Below, piece after piece: positions 1-6,609 of a stretch of 7,686 nt of DNA. Both the position numbers and the translations under genes were made by a program. This stretch comes from Phycisphaerae bacterium. GTDB lineage: Bacteria > Planctomycetota > Phycisphaerae > Phycisphaerales > SM1A02. The stretch's first letter is position 1, and each line of letters starts with the position of its first letter. Where the stretch lies: assembly GCA_018663565.1 (NCBI GenBank), contig JABJQE010000072.1, positions 1 to 7,686 of the forward strand, written 5' to 3'. The notes beneath the pieces were generated by a model. It was not told the DNA's origin. It ran no database searches and saw nothing but the letters and a program-made list of their open reading frames with translations.

Positions 1-211
1 AACATACAGACACACACCGAAAGTTTCGGCGGGAGCAACCGATGCATCAGCAACAGGGCTCGGTAGATCAGGACCCTGCCGCAGTGATAGGCCGGCTCAG
101 CGACATCGTAATACCAATGAACGTCGTCTTCGCAGAAGTGCCGCTTGAGATCTAGCGTGACACCGCTCGCAACGTTCTCAGGCCGCCAATCTTTTGAGTT
201 GACACCCGAGA
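1..211. other. No supportable gene; edge region beyond hutF
   Basis: This stretch follows the hutF stop and runs off the left edge. A minus-strand frame is open from 215 down to 3 (71 codons), but its only ATG lies almost at the edge and it shows no plausible start near 200; its product is rich in Cys, His, Trp and Tyr and I do not recognise it. A plus-strand frame in the same register is open from the edge to a TAG at 153-155 and could be the last 50 residues of a gene converging on hutF; another plus frame is open from 2 to about 148. Nothing in the sequence chooses between these. A short palindrome, CCGAAAGTTTCGG, lies at 17-29. No terminator with a T-run is visible. Confidence 0.4.
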
Positions 212-1435
212 CTAACTACCCGTAATGATGGCCGTGGCGAGGTACCTCGTGTCAACGGCCTGCAGTTCGGGCGCGGTGATGTCGATTCGGGTGAAGTCAG
301 CGAGGTGCCCAGGAGCGATGATGCCAGCCTTGAGGCCCAGGGCGGCGGCGCCGGCTCGGGTAGCCATGTCGATCAGGGGGCGGTCGATGCGGCCGTCACC
401 GTCTACGCACACGCCGCGCCGGCCGTCGCGGAGACGCTGCCCGTACTCGCACAGTCGCATTTCCTCGATCATTGAGATTCTGGCGTTTGAATCAGTCCCA
501 AGGCAAATCGAAGCGTTGGACTTTCGCATGCCACTGATATCTGCAATTCCGTCACCGAGATTGGCCTCGGTCAGTGGGCACAGGCACACGTTCGCTCCTG
601 TTGCGGCATAGGCGTCCATTTCACGAGCATCGGTATGCGTGCAGTGCACGGCGGTCATGTCTGGGCCGGGCTGAAGACGATCAAGAACGAGTCGCATTGG
701 CGTGCAGCCATGCGTCGCCTGACAGTCATTGATTTCTGCCGGCTGCTCTTCGAGATGCAGGTGCACGACTAGCCCGCGTCGCATGGCTTCAGTTCGCAAC
801 TCGACGGCGATATCAATTGGCACCGCGCGGAGCGAATGGATCACAACGCCCATAGTTTGGGCCTCGCCATGGCATGCCTGATGGGCGCGATCAAATGCTT
901 TCCACCACGTCGAGAGATCTGTTCCGTCAAAGCGTTCCTGTGCTCCAGAAAGCGATTGATCGAACCCCCCGGTCAGATAACACGCGTGTAGCAATACGAT
1001 GCGAATGTCGGCCGTGGATGCTGCAGACAAGACCGCTTCATCGAGCGCGTAGTCGAGCCCAGCATCACTGTGATGGATGTAATGAAACTCGCCCACGCTC
1101 GTGATTCCTGCCGCTCGCATTTCTTGGAATGCACGGAGGCTGTGTTCGTATGCCGACTCTGGCGTGAGTGTCTCTACGAGTCCGTACATCGCTTTTCGCC
1201 ATGACCAGAAGTCATCGTCCGGATTGGTGAAGACTTCTCCGCGTCCGCGAAGTCCACGCTGAAATGCATGGCTGTGCGCGTTGACGAAGCCCGGTAGCAA
1301 CGCGAGCGAGGAGTCCGTTGGAGACTGTTCTGTCGTCCGCACATCAAGGATGTGGCTATCGCGCACTTCAATCTCAATCCCAGACTGGAAATCGCCGTCA
1401 ATCCACGTCAGCGCCGGGCGCATGATGGTGTTCAT
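212..1435 (-). CDS. hutF: Formimidoylglutamate deiminase (HutF-type amidohydrolase)
   Basis: Predicted to hydrolyse N-formimidoyl-L-glutamate to N-formyl-L-glutamate and ammonia in the five-step histidine degradation route; cytoplasmic, one metal ion. The 407-residue product carries the amidohydrolase metal and catalytic residues in order: HSH at 54-56, HLHLEEQ at 225-231 (His227 ligand, Glu230 catalytic), His264 in TAVHCTHTD and Asp315 in CLGTDSN. The stretches LCPLTEANLGDGI (285-297) and EEMRLCEYGQRLRDGRR (324-340) are typical of HutF rather than of guanine or cytosine deaminases. I chose the ATG at 1435 because it overlaps the upstream stop as ATGA with GGGG about 7 nt before it; a GTG at 1450 would add five residues. 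The gene is co-transcribed and probably translationally coupled with the M20 deacylase. Oddity: the protein ends at ATAIITGS, some 30-45 residues before the usual family end, so the last strands of the small beta domain seem to be missing. The family call is secure; activity is inferred. Confidence 0.87.
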   Translation of the reverse strand: MNTIMRPALTWIDGDFQSGIEIEVRDSHILDVRTTEQSPTDSSLALLPGFVNAHSHAFQRGLRGRGEVFTNPDDDFWSWRKAMYGLVETLTPESAYEHSLRAFQEMRAAGITSVGEFHYIHHSDAGLDYALDEAVLSAASTADIRIVLLHACYLTGGFDQSLSGAQERFDGTDLSTWWKAFDRAHQACHGEAQTMGVVIHSLRAVPIDIAVELRTEAMRRGLVVHLHLEEQPAEINDCQATHGCTPMRLVLDRLQPGPDMTAVHCTHTDAREMDAYAATGANVCLCPLTEANLGDGIADISGMRKSNASICLGTDSNARISMIEEMRLCEYGQRLRDGRRGVCVDGDGRIDRPLIDMATRAGAAALGLKAGIIAPGHLADFTRIDITAPELQAVDTRYLATAIITGS

Positions 1436-2595
1436 GGCGCTGCCCCGCACCGCGCCGAAATCAGCCGCTTCATATGCTCGCGGGCCATTCGCATGTCTGC
1501 GACTGGGACGAATTCGTCAGGACGATGCGCTACTGCTATGTCGCCTGGACCAAACAGCACACACTCCATTCCCAAACGACCAAGATGCCCTCCGTCGCTG
1601 CAGTACGACGCTCCAATATCTTGCTCTTGTGCAACAAGTGCCCTACAGGCCACTTCAATCTCGCTGCCACGCGGCGTGCATAGTGGTGGATTGTCATTGA
1701 ACACCTCAAGCGACCAGTCAAGTGGCCAGTCGGCGAGGCTGGCATCTATCGCGGCGCGTATTTCTTCAAGAAGAACCACGGCATCTTGATCTGGAAGCAC
1801 GCGGAGGCCGCAGTCGACGGAGGCTTCGTCGGGAATCACATTCCACGCGGCACCAGATCGAACTCGTACGGCTGCAAGCACCGGACTTGGTACACGAGTG
1901 AATGCTGCAGACTCATCGCTTCGCATGTCAGTAAGGCGGGCGCGTTCCTGATCGATTGCGCCAAGTACCCGCCGCAAGCCCTCAATCGCATTGACGCCGC
2001 TGACGGGCGTGCCGGTATGTCCGGTAGCGCCTCTAATCGTGATGGTGAACTTCATGTGCCCTTTGTGCAGACGCACAACACGCAACGAAGTAGGCTCTCC
2101 CACCACGCAGGCCTGCGGAATAGGCGGCAGTGACGCAGCCTGATCAACAAGCAGTCCGGCGCCGATGGATCCGAGTTCTTCATCGCTCGTGAGCACCAAA
2201 GCGAGCGGGCGTTGCAAATCGACTGCTTCACACAACAGGTTCGTCCCCATCGCCACAAAGCCTGTCATGTCACAACTCCCGCGGCCATACCAACGTTCAT
2301 CACGCTCGGTAAGCGTAAAGGGATCGCTGCTCCACCCCTCGCCAACCGGAACCGTATCGATATGCCCCGAGAGTGTCAGGCCACCCGGCTCGCTCGCGGG
2401 CCCGGCTATGGCAATGAGGTTGTCGCGACCCTCTCCTGCCCCCGGCAATCGGTGAACATCGCAGCCAGCGGCCGTGAGCAATTCACTCACGACATCGAGG
2501 GCCGGGTTGCACGGGCTCCCACTGGTCTTATCGATGGCCATAAGGCGAGTGAGCACGTCACGGTCTGCGGCGGTTCCATCCTGCGGGCTGGTCAT
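1432..2595 (-). CDS. argE: ArgE-type M20 N-acyl amino acid deacylase (acetylornithine deacetylase-like)
   Basis: A dinuclear-metal M20 amidohydrolase of 387 residues, close to the length of E. coli ArgE, which converts N-acetylornithine to ornithine and acetate in the cytoplasm. Visible active-site elements: SGHIDTVP (His78, catalytic Asp80), YGRGSCDMTGF (Asp109), SDEELG (Glu139-Glu140), GEPTSLRVVRLHKGH (Glu167 ligand) and AHRPDEFV (His357). TGHTG around His193 lies in the dimerisation lid. The GEPTS...HKGH and AHRPDE blocks favour ArgE over DapE or carboxypeptidase G2. The frame is open upstream to 2853, but that extension would run through the divergent spacer into the opposite gene, so I start at the ATG at 2595. 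No Shine-Dalgarno lies just before it; TATCCT sits 7 nt upstream, which suggests a leaderless message. The stop overlaps the hutF start by 4 bases. Because of that partner, the true substrate could be another N-acyl amino acid such as N-formylglutamate; the sequence does not decide this. Confidence 0.8.
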   Translation of the reverse strand: MTSPQDGTAADRDVLTRLMAIDKTSGSPCNPALDVVSELLTAAGCDVHRLPGAGEGRDNLIAIAGPASEPGGLTLSGHIDTVPVGEGWSSDPFTLTERDERWYGRGSCDMTGFVAMGTNLLCEAVDLQRPLALVLTSDEELGSIGAGLLVDQAASLPPIPQACVVGEPTSLRVVRLHKGHMKFTITIRGATGHTGTPVSGVNAIEGLRRVLGAIDQERARLTDMRSDESAAFTRVPSPVLAAVRVRSGAAWNVIPDEASVDCGLRVLPDQDAVVLLEEIRAAIDASLADWPLDWSLEVFNDNPPLCTPRGSEIEVACRALVAQEQDIGASYCSDGGHLGRLGMECVLFGPGDIAVAHRPDEFVPVADMRMAREHMKRLISARCGAAP

Positions 2596-2656
2596 ACGCG
2601 GCAGGATAGCGGCCCCGATGTAGCATGCTCCATCACACAGAGAGGAACCATGCCCA
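2596..2656. promoter_or_regulatory. Divergent promoter region between argE-hutF and the S9 peptidase-btpA pair
   Basis: These 61 bases must hold the control signals for both operons unless transcription enters from elsewhere. On the plus strand TAGCAT at 2621-2626 is a possible -10 without a good -35 upstream, and AGAGGA at 2641-2646 is the Shine-Dalgarno of the peptidase gene. An 8-base perfect palindrome, AGCATGCT, lies at 2622-2629 and overlaps the possible -10, so it could be a small operator half or chance. The outward promoters would nearly touch, so one bound protein could affect both. Confidence 0.35.
2603..2608 (-). promoter_or_regulatory. Candidate -10 box for the argE-hutF operon, leaderless start
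   Basis: On the minus strand TATCCT ends 7 nt before the ATG at 2595. This matches TANNNT and would place the transcription start at or next to the A of the start codon. No Shine-Dalgarno lies in the intervening bases. The -35 is weak: TGGAGC at 2632-2627, with an 18-nt spacer, matches TTGACA at three of six positions. Inference from spacing only. Confidence 0.35.
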
Positions 2657-4690
2657 ATGGCTACACGCCCCACCGGAATCACCCCAACGGACCTTGAACA
2701 CATCATCGTGCCCAGCCAACCCCAGGTGTCGCCAGATGGCAGCACTGTGCTGTTCACTCGTAAGCAAGCGGGTCCGAAGAACACCATGCCAACCAATCTT
2801 TGGGTTGTCCCGGTTGCGGGTGGCCAGCCGCGCATGATGACCAGCGGCGACAAAGACGGACATGGCAGGTGGTCCCCCGATGGGCAGACGATTGCATTTA
2901 TCTCTGGACGCCAAATAGGGGCGGCTCAAATACGATTGATCGATGCGCACGGCGGAGAATCACGCAATCTGACTGATCTCCCAGAGGGGTCGATTGGCGG
3001 GTTCAAGTGGTCGCCCGACGGCGCGTCGATTGCATTCACATGGCGGATAGCCGATGAAGACTGGACGGCCGACGCCAAGAAAGTCCGTGAGGAAGCGGGC
3101 GGAAGTACGCCGCCGAAGATCATTACTTCAGCGTGGTACAAACTTGATGGCGACGGGTATTTCATGCAACGCCGATACGTGCTCATGATTGTAGATGTCG
3201 CGACCGGAACGACTCGAACGATCTGGGATAAGGATGGCATCGGCTTCTTCTCGTGGGACTGGTCGCCTGACTCACGCACAATCGCCGTTGCGACCGTGTG
3301 CGGAAAGCGAGCTGAGTACAACTGGGAAAAGACACAGATCCGGCTCATCACGGTCAAGACTGGAAAGAATGTGCACCTCGATTGGCTCCCGATAGGACCA
3401 AAGGACACGATTGCCTGGTCACCTGACGGCAAGTGGCTGGCCTACTCCGGACGTGAAGGTGCGGACGGAACCTACTCGACCGAAAACCTTGAACTCTGGA
3501 TCTGTGACCCCAAGAGGAAAGGGTCCGCCCGCAGCCTTTCTGCCAAGACCGACTTCTGCCTCATGGCCGCAACGCTGGGTGATACCGCTGACGTGTCATT
3601 TGAAGCATCGATTCGCTGGTCCCCTGACAGCAAGGCGATGTACGTACGTATTGGCACCGAAGGTGCTCAGCAGGTATATCGATTTGCCCGCCGTGGCGGA
3701 CCGCCAACACCGCTCACGTCCGGTCGAGCCATCCATGACCCGGGCAACCTCTCCTCAGACGGCCATGTACTGCCGATGATGATTGACACGCCCACCTCAC
3801 CGCCAGAGGTCTATGTGATGGACCCAACATCTGAAGAGAAGCCACGGCGTCTGACGAATTTCAATGGCGCGTTCTTACGGCAGCGTCTGATCGCCAAGCC
3901 AAAGTCGCACTGGGTGAAGACGCCAGACGGCACAAAGGTGCAAGTTTGGATGCTCACTCCGCCACGCTCAAAGAATCCCAGGCGCAAACCAACCGTGCTG
4001 CAAATTCATGGTGGACCACACGCGCAGTATGGTTACTCCTTCTTTCATGAGTTCCAATGCCAGGCTTCGAAAGGCATGGTCGTCGTGTACTCGAATCCGC
4101 GCGGCTCTAAAGGCTACGGACGCGATCACTGCGATGCCATTCGCGGCACATGGGGCACAGCGGACTGGGTTGATATTCGAGCTGTCATCGATTGGATGCG
4201 TACGCGACCGGAAGTCGACACCAAACGCATGGCCATCATGGGGGGCTCCTACGGCGGGTTCATGACCAACTGGGCCATGGGACAGACCAATGAGTTCGCG
4301 TGCGCCATTACCGATCGGTGTGTGTCGAACATGGTGAGCATGGCTGGCAACAGCGACTTCCCCGAGAAGCCAGGCAGTTATTTTCCCGGCAATGCATGGG
4401 ACAAGCCTGAAGGGCTTTGGGCCTGCAGCCCTATTCGATTCGCCAACAAGTGGAAGACGCCAACACTGGTCATTCACTCGGAAGGCGACCTTCGGTGCAA
4501 TGTCGAGCAAGCAGAGCAAGTGTGGTCGGCGCTGCAGTACAAAAACATCCCGTCGCGATTCGTGCGGTATCCGCAATCGACGAGCCATGGGTTTAGCCGC
4601 TGTGGCCCGACAGACCTGCGTATTCACCGCCTTGGCGAGATTCTCACCTGGCTCGATCAGTGGATTGGCACAGGAAAGAAGGCGCGATGA
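2657..4690 (+). CDS. S9-family serine peptidase (prolyl oligopeptidase / acylaminoacyl-peptidase type)
   Basis: A 677-residue peptidase that should cut short peptides; it has no signal peptide or membrane segment and is therefore probably cytoplasmic. The N-terminal part is a beta-propeller with seven SPDG-like blade motifs: QVSPDG (23), RWSPDG (71), KWSPDG (118), DWSPDS (201), AWSPDG (254), RWSPDS (320) and LSSDG (365). This filter would restrict entry to small substrates. The C-terminal alpha/beta-hydrolase domain (about 420-670) has the oxyanion motif HGGPHAQYG (451-459), NPRGSKGYG (480-488), the nucleophile elbow GGSYGG with Ser531, Asp611 in HSEGDLRCN and His644 in STSHGF, so the triad is complete. 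The start is the ATG at 2657 with AGAGGA 10 nt upstream; another ATG at 2650 is out of frame and too close to that site. It overlaps the next gene as ATGA. Whether it is an acylaminoacyl-peptidase, a dipeptidyl peptidase or an oligopeptidase cannot be told from motifs. Confidence 0.95.
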   Translation: MATRPTGITPTDLEHIIVPSQPQVSPDGSTVLFTRKQAGPKNTMPTNLWVVPVAGGQPRMMTSGDKDGHGRWSPDGQTIAFISGRQIGAAQIRLIDAHGGESRNLTDLPEGSIGGFKWSPDGASIAFTWRIADEDWTADAKKVREEAGGSTPPKIITSAWYKLDGDGYFMQRRYVLMIVDVATGTTRTIWDKDGIGFFSWDWSPDSRTIAVATVCGKRAEYNWEKTQIRLITVKTGKNVHLDWLPIGPKDTIAWSPDGKWLAYSGREGADGTYSTENLELWICDPKRKGSARSLSAKTDFCLMAATLGDTADVSFEASIRWSPDSKAMYVRIGTEGAQQVYRFARRGGPPTPLTSGRAIHDPGNLSSDGHVLPMMIDTPTSPPEVYVMDPTSEEKPRRLTNFNGAFLRQRLIAKPKSHWVKTPDGTKVQVWMLTPPRSKNPRRKPTVLQIHGGPHAQYGYSFFHEFQCQASKGMVVVYSNPRGSKGYGRDHCDAIRGTWGTADWVDIRAVIDWMRTRPEVDTKRMAIMGGSYGGFMTNWAMGQTNEFACAITDRCVSNMVSMAGNSDFPEKPGSYFPGNAWDKPEGLWACSPIRFANKWKTPTLVIHSEGDLRCNVEQAEQVWSALQYKNIPSRFVRYPQSTSHGFSRCGPTDLRIHRLGEILTWLDQWIGTGKKAR

Positions 4691-5505
4691 GCATTGACCT
4701 CTACGACATCTTTGATCGCGAGCGAGATGTTCTGATTGGCATGGTGCATGTGGGTGCGCTTCCTGGAACGGCCAACTACGGCGATGATCCGGTGGCCATC
4801 GTCGAACAGGCTGTACGAGAGGCGTGCATCCTTGCTGAAGCAGGTTTCGACGCCATCATGCTCGAGAACATGCACGACACTCCGTACATGCTACGAAACG
4901 TCGGACCGGAAATTGTCGCTGGCATGACATCCGTGACCGCTGCAGTACGCAAGGCGGTAGACCTGCCCCTTGGCGTCCAGATTCTTGCAGGCGCGAACCA
5001 AGCTGCAATCGCAGTGGCCCGGGCCGCTGATGCTCAGTTCATTCGGGCAGAGGGATTCTGTTTCGCAACGGTCGCTGATGAGGGCGTGATGGACGAAGCA
5101 GATGCCGGGCCGCTACTGCGATATCGCCGAGCTATCGACGCCGAACACATCGCGGTCATCGCAGACATCCGAAAAAAGCACAGCAGCCACGCGATGACCG
5201 CCGACCTGACAATTGCAGACTGGTCCCACGGAGCCGAGTTCATGGGTGCCGACGGCGTCATCGTCACTGGGGACGCAACAGGCCGCGCCACTGATCTCGG
5301 CGAGGCAGCCGCCGCCGCCGACGCCTGCAGCATCCCTGTGTTTGTTGGCAGTGGCGTCACCGCTGACACGGTTCGCAGCACCCTCGACACCGCACACGGC
5401 GCGATTGTCGGCTCGTCCATCAAGATCAATGGCGACTGGCGAGAGCCGGTTGACGCGGCGCGGGCGTCTGCGATTGTGAAATGCAGGACTGAGGCCCCAG
5501 GCTGA
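4687..5505 (+). CDS. btpA: BtpA/SgcQ family TIM-barrel protein
   Basis: A 272-residue member of the BtpA family (COG0434). The cyanobacterial member is needed for photosystem I accumulation and the E. coli relative SgcQ lies in a sugar-phosphate cluster, but the biochemical activity of the family is not established. Visible family blocks: IGMVHVGALPG (17-27), GFDAIMLENMHD (53-64), LPLGVQIL (93-100), ADIRKKHSSH (159-168), VIVTGDATGR (191-200), VFVGSGVT (218-225) and GAIVGSSIK (238-246). The late VTGDATG and VGSG/VGSSIK turns resemble phosphate-binding loops of TIM barrels, so a phosphorylated ligand is a reasonable guess. I start at the ATG at 4687, which shares ATGA with the peptidase stop; AGGAAAGAAGG at 4672-4682 provides a strong ribosome site inside the peptidase gene. 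A GTG at 4660 would add nine residues from the overlap and is unlikely. No other photosynthesis or sugar gene is visible, so the symbol reflects the family, not the role. Confidence 0.88.
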   Translation: MSIDLYDIFDRERDVLIGMVHVGALPGTANYGDDPVAIVEQAVREACILAEAGFDAIMLENMHDTPYMLRNVGPEIVAGMTSVTAAVRKAVDLPLGVQILAGANQAAIAVARAADAQFIRAEGFCFATVADEGVMDEADAGPLLRYRRAIDAEHIAVIADIRKKHSSHAMTADLTIADWSHGAEFMGADGVIVTGDATGRATDLGEAAAAADACSIPVFVGSGVTADTVRSTLDTAHGAIVGSSIKINGDWREPVDAARASAIVKCRTEAPG

Positions 5506-5519
5506 GGCTGATTCCGCCG

Positions 5520-5542
5520 CCCGGTCTCATCTCAGACCCGGG
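5520..5542 (+). terminator. Weak hairpin after the S9 peptidase-btpA operon
   Basis: Fifteen bases past the btpA stop, CCCGGTCT (5520-5527) can pair with AGACC plus GGG (5534-5542) across a CATCTC loop, with one bulged C at 5539. No T-run follows, so it is a poor intrinsic terminator by E. coli standards; it could instead protect the 3' end of the message. Confidence 0.25.
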
Positions 5543-5568
5543 GATGCCGCCGCATAGCTGCTTCTTGC

Positions 5569-5597
5569 TTTACAAAACGGCGATCCAAACGTAGAGT
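5569..5597 (+). promoter_or_regulatory. Sigma70-like promoter of the dockerin-tailed protein, probably leaderless
   Basis: TTTACA at 5569-5574 (five of six against TTGACA) and TAGAGT at 5592-5597 (four of six against TATAAT) are separated by exactly 17 bases. The -10 box ends 7 nt before the ATG at 5605, so transcription would begin at the start codon, and no Shine-Dalgarno is present there. This is the best promoter match I found in the window; it is a motif match, not proof. Confidence 0.5.
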
Positions 5598-5604
5598 CGT
5601 GCAC

Positions 5605-6573
5605 ATGATCGTTCACTCCGCAGCACTACTCATTGCCACGCTCACTGTTCCCGCATCAGCGGATTATTTCAGTGTGGGGTCCCTCCCAGGCAATGCCCCG
5701 CAGGGGTTTTCACAGGTGTTCACAAAGCACGTTGAGGTGCTTGGCTGCGGACACATCTATGGATCTTCCTCAACCTCAAACTCAAAGATGCTGCACGCGG
5801 CCAATGTGCTTGCTCAGTACCTTGACAATGACGAAGATGGCATCGTGGACGATCCATCGCTCCTTGAGAACTTCCAGTCGCGACACGCCTCTGTCGTGAT
5901 GTGGCCAACAGAAGCTGCATTTGAGAATTCCGGCGCCGAAGACATCATTCCTGAATCAGTTTGGGACACGGTGCTCGCACAGTTACTGTTCGGGGTTGAA
6001 ACGAACCCTGGATATCCCGGAAACAATGAGTTTGACTGGGCGCTCGAAGAGGTTCTCCATCTGGTGTATGGCGGACTCGTCGAGGTGTACCCATCTGTAT
6101 TTGGTGATATGCACAATACGTCGCTCGCCAATGCGATGGACACGGTAATCTCAGGCGGCTGGTATCACTACGCCGACCCAACCTGCGACTACGGATGCAA
6201 GATTGCCGAGTTTCATTACTGGTCACTCACGTCCATGCTCGGAGCGCAAGACTATCCGTGGCGTATTCCAGATATCGCCGACGAATGGGAACTGCCCACA
6301 GCCGCCCTTATGCAGCAGCACGGAAGCGCAACCGTCGCGATTCTGAGCAACCCGCAGTACCACCAAGCCACCGTGCTTCCAAATGGTTCGTATGACCCCA
6401 ACCCGAACAACTGCCCTGGTGACTTCGACGGTAGCGACGCCGTTGACTCAAACGACGTCCTAGCCTTGATTTCTGCTTGGAGCGAGAGCGACGCAGCCAT
6501 TGACTTGAATGGCGACGGCTTTGTCGGCGCCAGCGACCTATTGATGCTGCTTGCGGCTTGGGGCCCCTGCTAG
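5605..6573 (+). CDS. Exported protein of unknown function with C-terminal GC-type dockerin tail
   Basis: A 322-residue secreted protein. Residues 1-19 form a signal peptide (hydrophobic core, ending PASA before Asp20). The central domain (about 20-260) I do not recognise as a named family. It contains a calcium-loop motif, DNDEDGIVD, at 74-82, a WALEEVLHLV segment at 145-154 with Glu149 and His152, and Cys48, Cys194 and Cys198. The ExxH spacing recalls HExxH zinc peptidases, but the first His is Glu, so peptidase activity is not supported. The tail, residues 270-322, has two 12-residue EF-hand loops (Asp273-Asp284 and Asp300-Asp311), each followed by a helix, bracketed by Cys270 and the terminal Cys322 in LLAAWGPC. 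This type of tail recurs on many exported planctomycetal proteins and probably anchors or sorts them. I prefer the ATG at 5605 over a GTG at 5599 because the -10 box would fall too close to the latter. It is transcribed alone. Confidence 0.82.
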   Translation: MIVHSAALLIATLTVPASADYFSVGSLPGNAPQGFSQVFTKHVEVLGCGHIYGSSSTSNSKMLHAANVLAQYLDNDEDGIVDDPSLLENFQSRHASVVMWPTEAAFENSGAEDIIPESVWDTVLAQLLFGVETNPGYPGNNEFDWALEEVLHLVYGGLVEVYPSVFGDMHNTSLANAMDTVISGGWYHYADPTCDYGCKIAEFHYWSLTSMLGAQDYPWRIPDIADEWELPTAALMQQHGSATVAILSNPQYHQATVLPNGSYDPNPNNCPGDFDGSDAVDSNDVLALISAWSESDAAIDLNGDGFVGASDLLMLLAAWGPC

Positions 6574-6609
6574 GCACCTGCCCTCATCTCCTGCTCGCCT
6601 GATCTATAA

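Noticed and set aside
2650..2697. Out-of-frame ATG and 15-codon reading frame overlapping the peptidase start
   Set aside because: The ATG at 2650 is only 3 nt from the AGAGGA site, too close for efficient use, and the peptide is unremarkable. The ATG at 2657 has proper spacing.
2596..2853. N-terminal extension of the M20 deacylase frame to 2853
   Set aside because: It would add 86 residues with no family similarity, crossing the divergent spacer and overlapping the well-supported S9 peptidase start. The ATG at 2595 gives the normal ArgE length.
2926..3432. 168-residue minus-strand open frame inside the S9 propeller
   Set aside because: An antisense shadow of the repeated propeller motifs, with no domain signal and no ribosome site that I could see.
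3968..4627. 219-residue minus-strand open frame inside the S9 peptidase
   Set aside because: It lies opposite the catalytic domain, shows no recognisable motif, and is explained by codon bias of the real gene.
5034..5429. 131-residue minus-strand open frame inside btpA
   Set aside because: Ala/Ser-rich antisense shadow of a confidently identified gene.
4687..5505. Reading the BtpA homologue as evidence of a photosynthetic host
   Set aside because: The family is widespread in non-photosynthetic bacteria and no photosystem or pigment gene is in the window.
5749..6069. Calling the exported protein a zinc metallopeptidase
   Set aside because: EEVLH lacks the first His of HExxH and no certain third ligand could be identified, so only a resemblance is noted.
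6574..6609. Bidirectional terminator between the converging dockerin-tailed gene and kbl
   Set aside because: Only a 4-base AGGC/GCCT pairing could be found and there is no T-run on either strand, so I did not call a terminator.
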